Assembly: GCF_011386835.1 (NCBI RefSeq)
Contig: NC_088792.1
Location: forward strand, 220,878,394 to 220,942,393
Direction of reading: 5' to 3'
DNA from: Chrysemys picta bellii
Taxonomy: Eukaryota; Chordata; Testudines; Emydidae
Length of the DNA: 64,000 nt
Part shown: positions 1-12,285 of the stretch, in pieces
Layout: each line of letters opens with the position of its first letter
Numbering within the stretch: position 1 is the stretch's first letter
Made by a program: the position numbers and the translations under genes
Notes under the pieces: model-generated
Databases searched by the model: none
What the model was told of the DNA's origin: nothing
What the model saw: the letters and a program-made list of their open reading frames with translations, nothing else

Positions 1-1154
1 CTTCCTTTGTTTTATCTGTGTCAGCAAAAACTGTCCATCTGCTGATTCACTTTGAGCTGTCCAATACTTTTCATCCAACATGTAATTTGGGCTAGACATA
101 GGTCCTTAAAAGCATTACAAACAACAGGCAGGATCCTCAGCTGATATAAATCAATGTTGCTCCTTTGAAACAGTTGACTTCAGTGGAGGCAGGGTAATTT
201 ATACCAGCTGAGGGGCTAGCCCTTTATATTCATAGGCTACTACATTATAGTTCCAGTTATACATAAGGCAACTATTCTAGAAAAGCACTTGACAAAAGTC
301 AACAGCTGTCTTAAAAAGGTATGAAATATTTTTATATTGAGTGTGAGTTATGTGAATCGATAACGGGTATCTAAAACAGGATCTGTGTGAGAGGAAATAC
401 TATCACATGAAAGGAAATAAATAGCAGGATTCAGTAGTAAGACTGATTCTGTTAATTTTATAAAATATGGGAGTGACCTGAAATTCATCATGATGAAGAA
501 AAAAAAACTCTGTGGAAGTTACTGAAAATGACAAACAGAAAAGTGGGGACAGTGAACTCTAACAAAACGTCAATAGCATTCAAAATTACTTGGCGAACTT
601 AGGAGAATGGAGAGTTACTGATGGTTGCCTAAGCAATTCAATGTAGAAAAACTGTTGGTATTGTAATGAGGCTATTGAAAGAAACATGAAACTGATGCAC
701 CCTCAAGAATCACAAACATTGCAAAATACTCGTGTAGTAAGGATAGGTGGGTAAAAGTCCAAGCTTAGGAGAGAAAAAAAATAAACTAATATACCAGGAT
801 GTATAAACAAAAGCAAGGAATGAATTTAGCTATTGGAGAAAATTACCCATGTATGAGAGATTGGTGAGGCTATATTCAGAAAACTTGTAGGCAGTTCATG
901 AAAGAGAAGTCTAGAAATGGAGAACATGCAAAAGAAGGGAAACTATAATGAACTGAAAATATTGGATGCGTCACTGAATTATTTTTAAATAAAAGTTTAA
1001 GAAGCCTATGGATTAAATTCTGCTATCAGTTACAGCTGTGCAACCCCAATGAGAATACAATCTGGCTGGTGGCCTGTATTTTCTGAAAAAGGAAGGAATT
1101 GAGAGGGGATCTCAGGGACTTCTGAGGACAGAAATGATAGATGTTATATATCAC

Positions 1155-1298
1155 TGTCACAGGGTGACTGGCCCCTTTAAGAGGGAGCAGGGCCCAAGTG
1201 CACCTGTGATTGATTACCTGCTACTCAACTGGGCTTCAGAGAAGGCACCTGGGCCTTATAAAGGGGAAGCTGCTGGTAAATAGCTGCTAGAAGAAGCT

Positions 1299-1335
<37 letters not shown>

Positions 1336-1653
1336 AAGAAAATCCAAAGTACATTCCCTAGAAGGAGGGCTGTGAAATCCTGGACTTCAAGGAGAGTTTG
1401 CTGCCTGGGGAAGCCAGGATTTGAAGCTCACAGCCTCAAGCAGGAGGGCCATGAAACCCCTGAAATCAAGGGTTAAGGGACAAAAGGGTTTTTGGGGGAA
1501 GCCAGGCAGTGTTTAATAAATTACAGCTCAAGAGAGGGGGATTCTTATTTTATGGACCCTGGGTGTAAATAAGTTATTTTTGAAGCCTCAGAGGAAAACT
1601 GAGGCAGGGTGCCAGGCCAAACGCAGGGCACCTTGTACTGGAACCTGGTGACA
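1155..1653. mobile_element. LTR-like element (solo LTR candidate)
   Basis: The 499-bp unit begins TGTCACAGGGTGAC and ends CCTGGTGACA, an imperfect terminal inversion of the TG...CA kind. It is flanked by ATCAC and GTCAC, a 4-of-5 target duplication. On the plus strand it has a TATAAA box near 1257 and an AATAAA signal near 1515, in the order expected for an LTR. No coding sequence is seen. It shares TGT(G/C)AC termini with the repeats at 11063, 34164, 43865 and 52439. Other explanations, such as a terminal-repeat DNA element, are possible. Confidence 0.5.
1302..1332. repeat. (GA)n microsatellite
   Basis: About 15 uninterrupted GA units inside the LTR-like repeat. Confidence 0.95.
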
Positions 1654-3297
1654 GTCACATTATTTGAACTAGTGTGAAATACAAACAACAAGAGGGAATT
1701 AAGATGACCAAAGGAAGGAAATTTAGGATGAAGAGCTTTACAGAGAGAATTGAGAGTGGAAGCAGTAAAGGATGAAGGCACACTTAACTGCTGGAGGTGC
1801 TGTCTCCTAGAAGAGATGTAAAACTGAGATTCTGACCATTTATGGTCATAAAAGAGCCACTGACACTTTTTGCAAAAGTAGGGCTGATAGTCCCAGTATC
1901 CTGAATATTTACATTATGCTTATGTTGAAATTATTCCCGAAGTTTCTATTTTAAAATCAGTATTATTTCTTTATTTTAACCATATATTTACAAAACACTA
2001 AACTCGACAAATGAACATTACCTACATAAATGCAAACCCAAACATTTAGTTCTTTCACCATCAGCCTCCATCCCTCTATATTCAGTCAGGCATAAATTAT
2101 TGTCCTGATCATTAAAGTCCACCCATTGAGAAACAAAAGTATGGATTAAAGAAGAAAAAAATAGCATTTCAAACACTACAAGGCAATCTCAGCGCAAGTA
2201 ATCATAATTCCTCTAAACCAATAATGAATTAACTCACAAAAGGTAGTGTGTTATATCAGCTACAGACAAAATCAAGGAAAATATATTTTCCCAAACCACA
2301 AAAAATCATGATATATCAAAAACACCCCTTTCCTTAGCATCTTCCATTGGGTATTATAGTAATCAGAATGAGTCTCTTGAGGTTTGAAATTTCCACAGTG
2401 ACAATGTTTAGTAGCCCTTAAATGACAGTGTAGTACAAAATAGCTAGTAAAACACCCATGCTTATGAATGAAAACTCATAGCCATTGTCATTGGTAAAAA
2501 CTCAACATCATTCGAATCAGCAAACCCCTAACATCTTTCAAAGTAACATTTTTCATGATCTGATTCCCATATGATTTCACTTTGATTTTGCAAATTTCTA
2601 AATATTTTCTTTTAATATTGTTTTTCATTAGCAGGAATGATTATTTTAAACTCTTGAGTGTAATTCATCTGGTTTAAGCATGTTCCTTTCCAGGTTTATC
2701 TAGCACAAAAAAAGTTCTCTCCTAATGGACACTAAATAATACAACAACAACAAAACAACATAGCTAGCTCCTATACAATGCTCTTCATCAGTAGCTTCCA
2801 AAGCACTTTAAAGATGGTGGGACATTAAACAAGTTTAATAGCCAGGTCACTTCTTAGCTTCTATCAATACTTATAAACACCACATTTTACTGTTTGCTGC
2901 TAATTGAATGAAAGGGAATTTTAACACTTATATTAAAATCAACTAACCTTTGCTATGTTCAAATCAATTTTGTGAGCCACCTAAAGTAATTAGACTATTT
3001 TAAAATGTAAAAATGGCTTAATAATGATAGTAATAATCAAAAGTCAGCAACAGCGTTAGATTGGAATATCAGCATCTAAGGTCCATCGTAATTCACCTCA
3101 AGTGGAAAATGACAGACAAATTGTATTCAGATATAAAGAAAACTAAAACATTCAAAAGATCTCTTTTTCTCACACACAATTTCTGCATATAAAAGATTAA
3201 TAAACAAAGAGCTTTTGAAGACTAAGTAGTAACCAAAATCTTTCAGGTACATACTTTTCATGCTCATCCTGAAGGTGGCTAGTTCATAAACACATAC

Positions 3298-3418
3298 CTG
3301 CTTCTTGTACTGGTCTCCTCGCCCCTTTTGTGCTGCTCTTTGGGATAACTGTATTCAGCAGTCCGTTTGCTCCTAAAGTGGTGAGACAGAGCCCCAAACT
3401 GTCCCCTTGTCCTACAGT
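3298..3418 (-). CDS. PXDNL: PXDNL exon: post-peroxidase linker with a furin-like site
   Basis: A 121-bp exon that carries no long open frame of its own but has good splice sites (acceptor TTCACAG ending at 3419, donor GTATGT from 3297) and fits the phase of the exon at 17508. The product runs DCRTRGQFGALSHHFRSKRT, then AEYSYPKEQHKRGEETSTRS. This is the linker between the peroxidase and VWC domains of peroxidasins. The tetrabasic RSKR (3363-3374) sits where peroxidasin is known to be cut by proprotein convertases, before a ..YSYP/FSY segment. The following exons (coiled-coil linker and VWC domain) were not recognised in 1-3297 and probably lie outside the window. Confidence 0.85.
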
Positions 3419-3532
3419 CTGTGAACACAATAATTCATACTAGTATTATTTCTGAAATAAGATTTTCACAGAAAAAATGCACAAAAGTTGTAGTATCAAG
3501 TTGCTTTTGTGTGACTTATATAAGCTTCAATC

Positions 3533-3644
3533 CAGCAAAACACTTAAGCACATGCTTAATTTAAAGCATGGGCTTAAGTTCCATTTAAATCAATGGGTTT
3601 TAAACCTGTGCCTAAAATTAAACGTAAGTTTAAGCACTTTGCTG
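3533..3644. repeat. Palindromic interspersed repeat
   Basis: The ends read CAGCAAAACACTTAAGC and, on the other strand, CAGCAAAGTGCTTAAAC, so the whole unit folds back around a centre near 3590 (CCATTTAAATCAATGG). It looks like an old palindromic MITE common in reptile DNA. A related half is visible near 63365-63412 (TTAAGCATG ... CATGCTTAGC). No target duplication was found. Confidence 0.55.
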
Positions 3645-3996
3645 AATAAGGGCCAGACGCATTTCTATTTTATTCACCTACTTTTATTGTTACTTTTAAT
3701 CTTCAACAGTGGAAAAAACAGATGGGCGAAACTATTCCAAAATTCATTCTTAAAGACTACTCGTATCAAGATATGCTATTGCTATATGCAACATACAGTA
3801 TTTTGGGGGGGGGAGAGGACTTATTTATTGATTTTTTTTCATAAGAAGACATTACAATTACATTGTTTTGACTTGTAAAGGTATGTATCTTACGACAGAA
3901 TTAACAGTATTAAGCAACGTATAGCATATTATTGCATCATTCACATTTCTCTCTCTTTTTCAAAATTATTTAATCACAACATGAATACGGTGCATG

Positions 3997-3998
<2 letters not shown>

Positions 3999-4040
<42 letters not shown>
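3999..4040. repeat. (AC)n microsatellite
   Basis: Twenty-one perfect AC units, likely polymorphic. Confidence 0.97.
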
Positions 4041-4041
<1 letters not shown>

Positions 4042-4049
4042 ATTCACAG

Positions 4050-4325
4050 TAATTATTTTGGGGAAGCTGAGTGCTTTCTTGATGTGTTTAGCAAGATGAA
4101 AGCCTTTTCTGCATCTATAATTAGAATATAGCCCTCTTTTTTAGCACTCTTTGAATGCAGTACCACATATTGGATTTTTCTTATGTTATTTAAGGGGCTT
4201 CTATCTTTTATAAAGGAAGTTTGGCTCTGGTACCCTAATTTAAACATTATTGTCTCTAATATGGATGTTAGTAAGATTTTGATTAAAATACTATCTATAT
4301 TTATTAATAAGATAGCTAACACAGC
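4050..4325 (-). mobile_element. L1 LINE reverse-transcriptase fragment
   Basis: The minus strand encodes about 89 open residues with the L1 pattern SQTSFIKDRSPLNNIRKIQY followed by KKEGYILIIDAEKAF. These correspond to the Q(T/S)GFI..R...NIR block and the first part of the DAEKAFD reverse-transcriptase motif A of the L1 ORF2 protein. The catalytic Asp pair is incomplete and no further domains are present, so it is a 5'- and 3'-truncated fossil. It abuts at 4320-4390 a short CR1-like 3'-end piece in the same orientation. Confidence 0.75.
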
Positions 4326-4492
4326 TCAGAGATTGCAAGACCAGAAGGGACCACTGTGCTCATCTAGTCATAGAACGTCCCCAAAATAATTCCTAGTGCA
4401 TATTTTTGGAAAAACATCCAGCCTTGATTTATTTAATGTACAATATATACAGTGGTCTTCTACTCGTGCATGTATGCTATAACATTATCAAT

Positions 4493-4787
4493 GGCTAAGT
4501 CTACACTTAAACCACTACAGAGACACAGCTGCAGCTGTGCTGCTGTAGCTAGCACTTCAGCGTAGACACTCACTACAGCGTTGGGAGGGATTCTCCCATG
4601 GCTGTAGTTCATCTACCTCCCCCAGGGGTGGTAGCTAGGTCAACAGAAGAATTCTTGTATCTTGAATTCATCCATCGACCTAGCGCTGTTTACACCAGGG
4701 GCAAGGTTGGCATAGCTACATCTCTCAGGCATGTGGATGTTTCACACCCCCGAGAGATGTATGCTGATATCAGTTTTCAGTCCAGCC
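4493..4787. mobile_element. Harbinger-like MITE
   Basis: Non-coding unit starting GGCTAAGTCTACACTT and ending CAGTCCAGCC. These ends are partly inverted and resemble the GGGC(T/A)TGTCTACAC termini of Harbinger/PIF elements, as in the larger element at 50205-54503. The middle is GC-richer than its surroundings. The open frame across it is not a gene. Confidence 0.5.
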
Positions 4788-5486
4788 CTAAAACCATATC
4801 ACAGAAAAGAAGAACATTCCATAGAAAGGTGCTAATTGCTTACATTTTTCAGGTGGCAACATTACAGAGGCTAAAATCAATATCAACTAATTTGATTATT
4901 CAGATTGCTCAGTTTGTACATTTAATTATCTCATTGATTTTTGTGATTTTTTCTCACTAATAATTACATACTGTGTGTATAATAGAAATGGAATATGTGC
5001 ATGTGTTTGAAGCTACTGATCGATAAGTAACTTAGGATCTTTTTCTAGCCTTCAAAATACAGGCCATAAGAAGCAAATGGTTTGTAAGAAGCCCAAGATT
5101 ATCTGGATCAGCTCTGTTTGAGTTGGCTGACAAACCAAACCTTAACATTGAGGAGCTGGCAGACAAAGGCTAAAATTTTCAAATGGACCTGTAAAATTGT
5201 GACTGCTACTTTGCTAGTATAACTATTATACTATTATAATAATCTAACAGAAATATTAGATGCAGACCAATGCCCGGGGGGAGGGGTGGGGGAACACATG
5301 TATGAGCACAAGATGTGCAGGTGCAATTTTAGAAATCTCATTGAAAATTTGGCCTATAATACCTGTTTAAGAATCTATGAATTGCAACAGTCATCACCAC
5401 ATTGAAATGTCAACTCAGAAGATCCTAAATTCTGAAGTCTTTCCCTAGACCGTAGGCACCGTAGCAGGGGATTTTACTGTAGCATA

Positions 5487-5705
5487 CAGATCTGTCGCAT
5501 CTTACATTGGGGTTACGTTCCACAGTCAGCGCATAAAGCGAAAATCGCGTATACTCAAAATTACATTGAGTGTAATGGCGGGCAGAATCGCCCGCGCTAT
5601 AGGTACAGTATTAAAATTGTTATTTTTCTCTTTTTTTTTTTTTTTTGCCGGCCACGTAAAGCTGAAATTGCGCACGTTAAATGCGTGTAAGATGTGACAG
5701 ACCTG
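5487..5705. mobile_element. Tc1/mariner-type MITE
   Basis: The 219-bp element is bounded by TA on both sides (5485-5486 and 5706-5707), the target duplication of Tc1/mariner elements. Its ends, CAGATCTGTCGCATCTTACA and, on the other strand, CAGGTCTGTCACATCTTACA, match at 17 of 20 positions. It has no coding capacity, a CpG-richer core and an internal T run near 5630-5646. Confidence 0.8.
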
Positions 5706-6183
5706 TATTTCCTTGTGCTGCTAACCCTTTCCTACTGCCTAAACTTGAAGAAATGACAATGATAATTACCCATAATTCTTCCTTTAAAAAAATAAAAGTA
5801 CAAACAGAACTAAAGCTTTTAACTGCAGACTTCAACTCATGCTATTCTGAGGTCACAACACATTGTTTTTCATGTTTTAATCAAAGAGCCAATCAAAATA
5901 TATATTATAAATATAATATAAAAGATGAAGACATGGTTTAGAAAACAGAAGGATAAAACATATAAAGGAAAGCCTTGAAAACCAAGGAGAAAAGAATTTT
6001 TAATAAGAACTGTGATGCTCCCCAGAGGTGAGGGGCACCTCACCATTACCTGCCTTTAGCATGAAACAGCTTTGTTTGTGCCTGCCGTAGTTCAGCTCCC
6101 TGAAACCAACACAAGCACTGCCTTCCAGGTCTCCGCAGACCTTCCTCTCTGTAAGGAAGAACTCTGTGTGTAGCTGTAAAGCT

Positions 6184-6275
6184 TCTCTCTCTCTCTCTCT
6201 CTCTCACCAACAGAAGCTGGTCCAATAAAAAATATTACTTCACCCACCTTCTCTGTCTAGGCTAGTGAGAGATAC
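6184..6275 (+). repeat. Fragment of palindrome family B with a (TC)n run
   Basis: A (TC)n run is followed by CACCAACAGAAGCTGGTCC and AATAAAAAATATTACTTCA, the same order as the right arms of the double-copy elements at 54579 and 56971. It appears as a single arm here. Confidence 0.65.
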
Positions 6276-7389
6276 ACACAAACCTCTGTCTGCTCCTTGA
6301 AGTGTTCCCCTGAGGTGCCCAGCCCTTAACCACTGGACACACTGAGAAATTACCAAGTTAGCTGTCCTCAAGGGAGCAGTATTGACATAGCTTGATTGGT
6401 ACTACGCAGGATCAGCTCTTTATAACATTGAAATATATTTCTAGTGAGACACTGATATTATCAAAGATTAAGATTTAAAAGATACTGAATAAGGATAATG
6501 GAAACAGAAGTGGTTACATATGAAACAAAAAGCATAACACACTTCTTAGAGTCTAAACTTAAGCTTTAACAGGCTAAAATCCTTGTCTAAAGTAATTTCT
6601 CACCTAAAGCAATCTCCCAGCATCACCAACCAACAAGATTGGGATCTAACTCTCATGAACACAAAAAGTGCTGTACTTTTTGTTTTCTCGGTGAAGGTTC
6701 ACAAAGTGTCCTTTTGCTTCTCCTTAGATTTCCCAGAACTCATTGTTTTGCGCTCCACCCCCCAGTCAGGATGACCACCTGTGGTTTAGGCTCCAGTGAC
6801 TTGTCTCTTGTTGACACTATATGCAAAACAGGCTTCCATTGTGTTATCTTATATGCTTAATTTACATATTAACCTAGACAGACAGGTGAATCTACATCGC
6901 TGTCTGGCAAAACATGTTTGACAACCCAGCCTCACAGACTGGGACACAGACTCAGTTCATATACATAATTCCTTAAATATGATCAGTAAGTACATCTCAC
7001 ATCAATCGTGAGGGCTCAGTATGGCATATGCTTTTTATTATTAGACATTTCACACAACCCTTTCTGAATAAATCCTAAGAAAGCAGCATGTTATGTGTAA
7101 TGAATTTTTCAGGTCTGATAGGAGTTGCTGTTACAGAACAATGAACCCTTAATCAGCTGGCATTAAGAGGTTCTCAGAGTCACAGGAACTTCATATGAAA
7201 ATTTTTGTTTCATGAAGATGTTCCTGTAAAGGGCAAAATGTCACATCCAAAAATGTTTTCATGTAGTCAAAATCTGAGAAAATAGACGTGGCGCCATCAA
7301 AAGGGACTCTGAATTTAGCTGGCTGTATAGATGTAAATGCACCCTCCTCTGTACCTTATCTTTGGAGAATCAGATAATTTTATCTGTTT

Positions 7390-8990
7390 GAATGACTTCA
7401 ATTATGTTTACGTTAATGACTCTCAAATATACCTCTCCTTTCTACACCTGTCTCATCTGACAATTAAAATCGTAGTCTGTCTTGTTTAATAGCCCACTTA
7501 AACTCAACATGGCCAAAGCTGAGGTTTTGATTTTCCCCCTAGAAGCACCTTCTTTCTCCCCTCACTATCAATATCACTGTGGCATCACAACCAGCCACCC
7601 AGGTATGTAATCTGGGTAACATTACTTATGTGGTCCTTTCCCTAAACCACCAAATCTTTCATGCAGGGCCTCCTTGTCTTACATCTTGTCTGGCACTGAA
7701 GATTCCAGCCTGCTGTAAATTTTTTCATAAATTCATTCACAATGCTGCTGCTAATCTCATTTTCCGAACTTTGACCAAATCTTTCCATCACTCAGCTGAC
7801 ATACCCTTCTGCAGTGGATCAACTGTAATTTCTTGTCTTCACCTTTTAGGCCAGTCACAATTTATTCCTGTCCAATCTAGCCGCTCTATAAGCTTGTTGC
7901 AACAGCAACTGCCTCCTTTGCTCCAGCAACGTACCCAGGACTAGATTTTCTGTTCTGCCAGGTTCATTAAGTACCATGGCAGGAAATATTCAGAGGGGGA
8001 ATATTCATGCACATAAGTTAAAGCTGCACTGGGCACCTTTAACTTGTTCTGGTCTGGACCATGGAGAATCAGGGAGCATTGATCGGGTTTCAGATCCTCT
8101 CTCACTGGTCAGGCAGAGTGGAGAATCAAGCCTCCAGCCAGGGGTGAAAGTAACTTAAATGACTTACCAGTACGCAGGGTAGCTGGGGTCCTGGGCAAGG
8201 TTGTGGGGATGAGTGGCTGTGGGTCTTGGGTGGAAGCAGAGGGTCTCGTGCAGAAGGGGTGGAGCTGGGGCCAAAATCCCCCAGCCAGCCCTTCAGCGCT
8301 GCCCAGCCCGCACTGCCTGGGGCTTTGGTGGATATTTAAAGGGCCCGGGGCTCTGGTCGCAGCAGTGGCAGCGGTGGCTGGGAGCCCCAGGCCCTTTAAG
8401 TCGCTGTCAGAGCCCTGGGTAACAGTGCAGGGGCCGGGAGCCTGGGCCATTTTAAATCTGTCCCTTTTGCCCCCCTCCTCTCCTCCCACCCGGTCATCAG
8501 CAGCCCTGCTGGTATGGTCAGCTGTGTATCGGTGGCCACCTTCTTATCGGTACGCCATACCGGACAGGACCGGCTTACTTTCATCTCTGCCTCCAGCCCT
8601 TATCACACACCACTCAACTTTGTCCTAAGACATCTCTGGCCTTATTCCCAGATCACCCATAACCAGGGGAGAAAGAATGATTTTGTTGGAGTTATCTGCC
8701 ACATTATTCACTCTCAAACCCCTCTTTAAACTTCACCTCTGCCAGGATGCCTCCAAGACAGCACCAGCCAAGGCTGGCTGAGCGAAAGGCAAGTCATGAC
8801 TAACGCTCATTTTGATAAGGCATTCTGGTCTTCTCATCTCATCCTCCACTTCATTCCCGCCCTCCCAAACCCCTTTACTTGATTTGCATACTTGTTGTGT
8901 CATCTTGTAATCCAGACTGTAAACTCTTTGTGGCGGGAGCTTTTTTATTACACATTTGTAAAACACTGTTGTGATAATTGGGCTTACAAA
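7390..8990 (+). mobile_element. L2 LINE 3' part, split by a hAT element
   Basis: Degenerate plus-strand L2: the C-terminal coding remnant (for example LNMAKAEVLIF and later Cys- and Ser-rich stretches) spans about 7500-7870, and an L2-type 3' end with a TGTAAACTCTTTGTGG motif lies near 8915-8935. It is interrupted by the hAT-type element at 8139-8589, whose target duplication shows that the two L2 pieces were once joined. The frame has stops, so it is dead. Confidence 0.65.
8139..8589. mobile_element. Non-autonomous hAT element
   Basis: The 451-bp GC-rich element starts CAGGGGTGAAAGTAA and its other end reads CAGAGATGAAAGTAA on the minus strand, so the termini are inverted. A perfect 8-bp target duplication CCTCCAGC (8131-8138 and 8590-8597) flanks it, as expected for hAT. 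Long open frames across it on both strands follow from base composition and are not genes. It sits inside an L2 copy and is therefore younger than that L2. Confidence 0.88.
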
Positions 8991-11062
8991 TTTACTTTAA
9001 TTGTGAGCTCAACTGTAAAAAGTATGTGAAGATGTCACTATAACTTAGAATAACATATGTTGATGGGGAAAAGTATGAAAGGGGGAAAGAACAACAAATT
9101 AATCCCAACATAAAGGGCCTGTTGAGATGGTTTGAGGACTATGTTGAAATCATGCTTGGTAAAAACAGAAGATATGGAACCAGAAATTAATGAACCAAAA
9201 TTGGTGTTTCGGATATTAGGTCTAACTGGTGCACAAAATAATGAGGGAAGGACTTTTCCACCCATCACTCCCTGTTTGGGTCCTTAAAGAATGAGACTTT
9301 GGGTAGGAAATATGAACAACAGACAGAGGCTACTGGAGGGAACTTCACCACCCTGGCTTCCACACCCACCATTTCCTGGGACCTCGGATCTTTGTCACCC
9401 TGATCCTGAAAGATGTCCCAACCACATCAGTCCAGAAAGAGGGACCTAAATATCATCACCCCGCCAGCTCCAGATGAATCCCAAACACCACCTGCAACTA
9501 CTCCTCCAGCCCATCTCAACTAGTTTCTTCTCTTTTATCCAAAAGAATAGTTTAATCATCATCTTTCATACCATCTGAAACACTGTCAAACAAGAGGGTT
9601 TTTCCTTCTAAAACTCTCTCTGGTTAAAGGGAAAGGGAACAAGAAATGTTAAAATGAAAGCCTTACTTCACACTTCAAATGCTTTAACTATTTTTCTTTC
9701 TTTTCTATATCTTTAATAAAAGGTAACAAGGATTTTAATCCTGTTTTTGCCATAGCAGGCTGAGGTCTCCATATACCAAAAACCAAACCTAGTTTAACAC
9801 TGTTTAATGTATGACAGTGACTGGGCTATATTAACATTTGGCACATTTATTCCTTCTAAATTAATACAACAGCACCTAGCACAATAGGACTAGGTCCTGA
9901 TCCCTGATTGGGGCTCTTATATGCTACTGTAACAACAGTAATAATTGTACAAAATTGTGTGAAGTTAGCCATTGAGTCCTGGTCTGACTGGAGCCTCGAC
10001 CATTTTGCAAGCACAAATCACTGTGGGTGTAATTTATATTAATTAGACTTCTAACTACCAGATTTGAGATGTAATTAGGTAGTTAAACATTTAAATGACA
10101 TTATTTACTCCCACAGTTCTTTTTGCCTATAATATTGATCATTCGAAGATCATTCTAAAAAATCAGGCTACTGACGTCTCAACGCATTCTTGTTTTATTT
10201 GGATAGCAAGTGCCAAGTCAGGAAATGTATGTATTTGGCGATTCTGAAACAAAACTCATTTTTTTTCTTACTGAATTATGAACCCTCTTCCTGTACTGAA
10301 AGGGAGTGAAAGTTACAGTTAAAGTATAGATTTTGTTGATACATGACGGACTGGAAGAAGAAACCAATATCTAAAAAAATCCTTCAGCCATACACAATAA
10401 TTCATTTTCTGATGAGGTTTCAGTTAATCCTTACATTTTTTTCAACTGATTCTATATCATCAGTTATTGTTACTTGTTAAGTATTGATAAGATGTTTCAT
10501 CTTTAAATCAAGAGCTCTGATCTTTCAGGATTTGGTTTTCTGGCATCTTGACCTTTCTTGATAGGAAGATATTTTCTTTGATAAGATGATTTTCCTGGAT
10601 GGTTGTATGACATTATCTGATTAAAATATGACCACGTAGAGCATTGTTGCTACCACTGTTATATAATTGGAACAAATCTTGTACAAAGTATGTCAAGTAA
10701 GGTGTCTATGGAAAGATATTGCTGAATATGATTTTGCTATTGTATGCATGTATCATTTTCATATTTGAAGATATGAGCATTGGCTCTATACCCGTATTTC
10801 AAATGTTTGCTTCTGTGTAGCAATACCCACCAGGTATTTATCCAGCACATTTTGAAGGAACTAATCAAGTGAATGGCCCATTAAAGAACATTTAACTCAC
10901 AATGGAAGATGCCCATCTACAATTAATGGATTTTTCTGCTGTGACTAAGCGAAATCATGCATAGACGTGTGACTTGCCCATGTGACTCCAAACACCATTT
11001 TGATATCTGTAATTTTCCATTAGTTGTGCTGAGGGCTTTGTTTGAAATAATGGATTTCCCTC

Positions 11063-12254
11063 TGTGACGGGTTGGATCACAGAAACCCCCTTGGGAACTG
11101 CCACCCGATGTGCAAAGACTACCCCTGCTTCTGTTTTCCCTGCCAGCTCAGGACTCCAGCACCCTGTCTTGCTGAGCCAGACACTCCTGTTTGGCTCCAG
11201 ACACAGATCCAGGGTCTGAATCACTTGTCCCAAAGCTGCAAGTTTACCTGAAAACAGCTCACAGTAGAGTGCTTGTCTTTAGCACTCAGATGCCCAACTC
11301 CCAGTGGGGTCTAAACCCAGATAAATCCGTTTTACCCTGCATAAAGCTTATGCAGGGCAAACTCAAATTGTTCGCCCTCTATAACACTGATAGAGAGATA
11401 TGCACAGTTGTTTGCTCCCCCAGGTATTAATACATACTCTGAGTGAATTACTAAATAGAAAGTGATTTTATTAAATACAGACAGTAGGATTTAAGTGGTT
11501 CAAAGTAGTAACAGACAGAACAAAGTAAGTCACCAAGCAAAATAAAATAAAATGCGCAAATCTATGTCTAATCAAACTGAATACAGATAATCTCACCCTC
11601 AGAGATGCTTCAGTAAGTTTTTTCTCAGACTGGACACCTTCCAGGCCTGGGCACAATCCTTTCCCCTGGTACAGCTCTTGTTGCAGCTCAGGTGGTAGCT
11701 AGGGGATTCTTCATGATGGCTCCTCCCCCTCTCTGTTCTCTTCCACCCCTTTATATATCTTTTGCATAAGGCGGGAACTCTTTGTCTCTCTGGTTTTCCA
11801 CCCCCCCCTCACTGGAAAAGCACCAGGTTAAAGATGGATTCCAGTTCAGGTGACATGATCACATGTCACTGCAAGACTTCATTACTCACTTGCCAGCACA
11901 CACATATACAGGAAGACTCACAGGTAAATACAGCCATCTGCAGACAATGGGAGTCATCAAGATTCCAAACCATCATTAATGGCCCACACTTTACACAATT
12001 ACAATAGGCCCTCAGAGTTACATTTTATATTTCTAGTTTTAGATACAAGAGTGGTACATTTATACAAATCAGATGATCATACTCAGTAGATTATAAGCTT
12101 TGTAATGATACCTTACAAGAGACCTTTTGCATGAGGCATATCCCAGTTACGTTACATTCACTTATTACCGTATTTTCTCTAAAACTATCTCAGTTACATT
12201 ATATTGACTTATTATCAAGTTTTTATAAAACCATATAGACTGCACAACGTCACA
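11063..12254. mobile_element. LTR-type element (solo LTR candidate), 1.19 kb
   Basis: Begins TGTGACGGGTTGGATCACAG and ends TGCACAACGTCACA. A perfect 5-bp duplication CCCTC flanks it (11058-11062 and 12255-12259). TG...CA ends, a 5-bp duplication and lack of coding sequence fit a solo LTR of an endogenous retrovirus or gypsy-like element. It contains a TATATA stretch near 11753. No internal retroviral genes lie next to it, so the internal part was probably lost by recombination between LTRs. Confidence 0.7.
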
Positions 12255-12285
12255 CCCTCCACATGGCAGAAGCTATAAAAGGCCT

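Larger units (their letters stand above)
1..3297 (-). other. PXDNL intron after the linker exon
   Basis: Non-coding sequence downstream (in gene direction) of the last recognised exon. It holds an LTR-type repeat with a GA microsatellite (1155-1653). The rest, 1-1154 and 1654-3297, is AT-rich with short A- and T-runs. I see no convincing exon, RNA gene or further classified repeat in it. Confidence 0.6.

Noticed and set aside
8109..8628. Overlapping open frames of 126-141 residues on both strands
   Set aside because: They lie in a GC-rich hAT MITE with a perfect 8-bp target duplication, and composition alone explains them.
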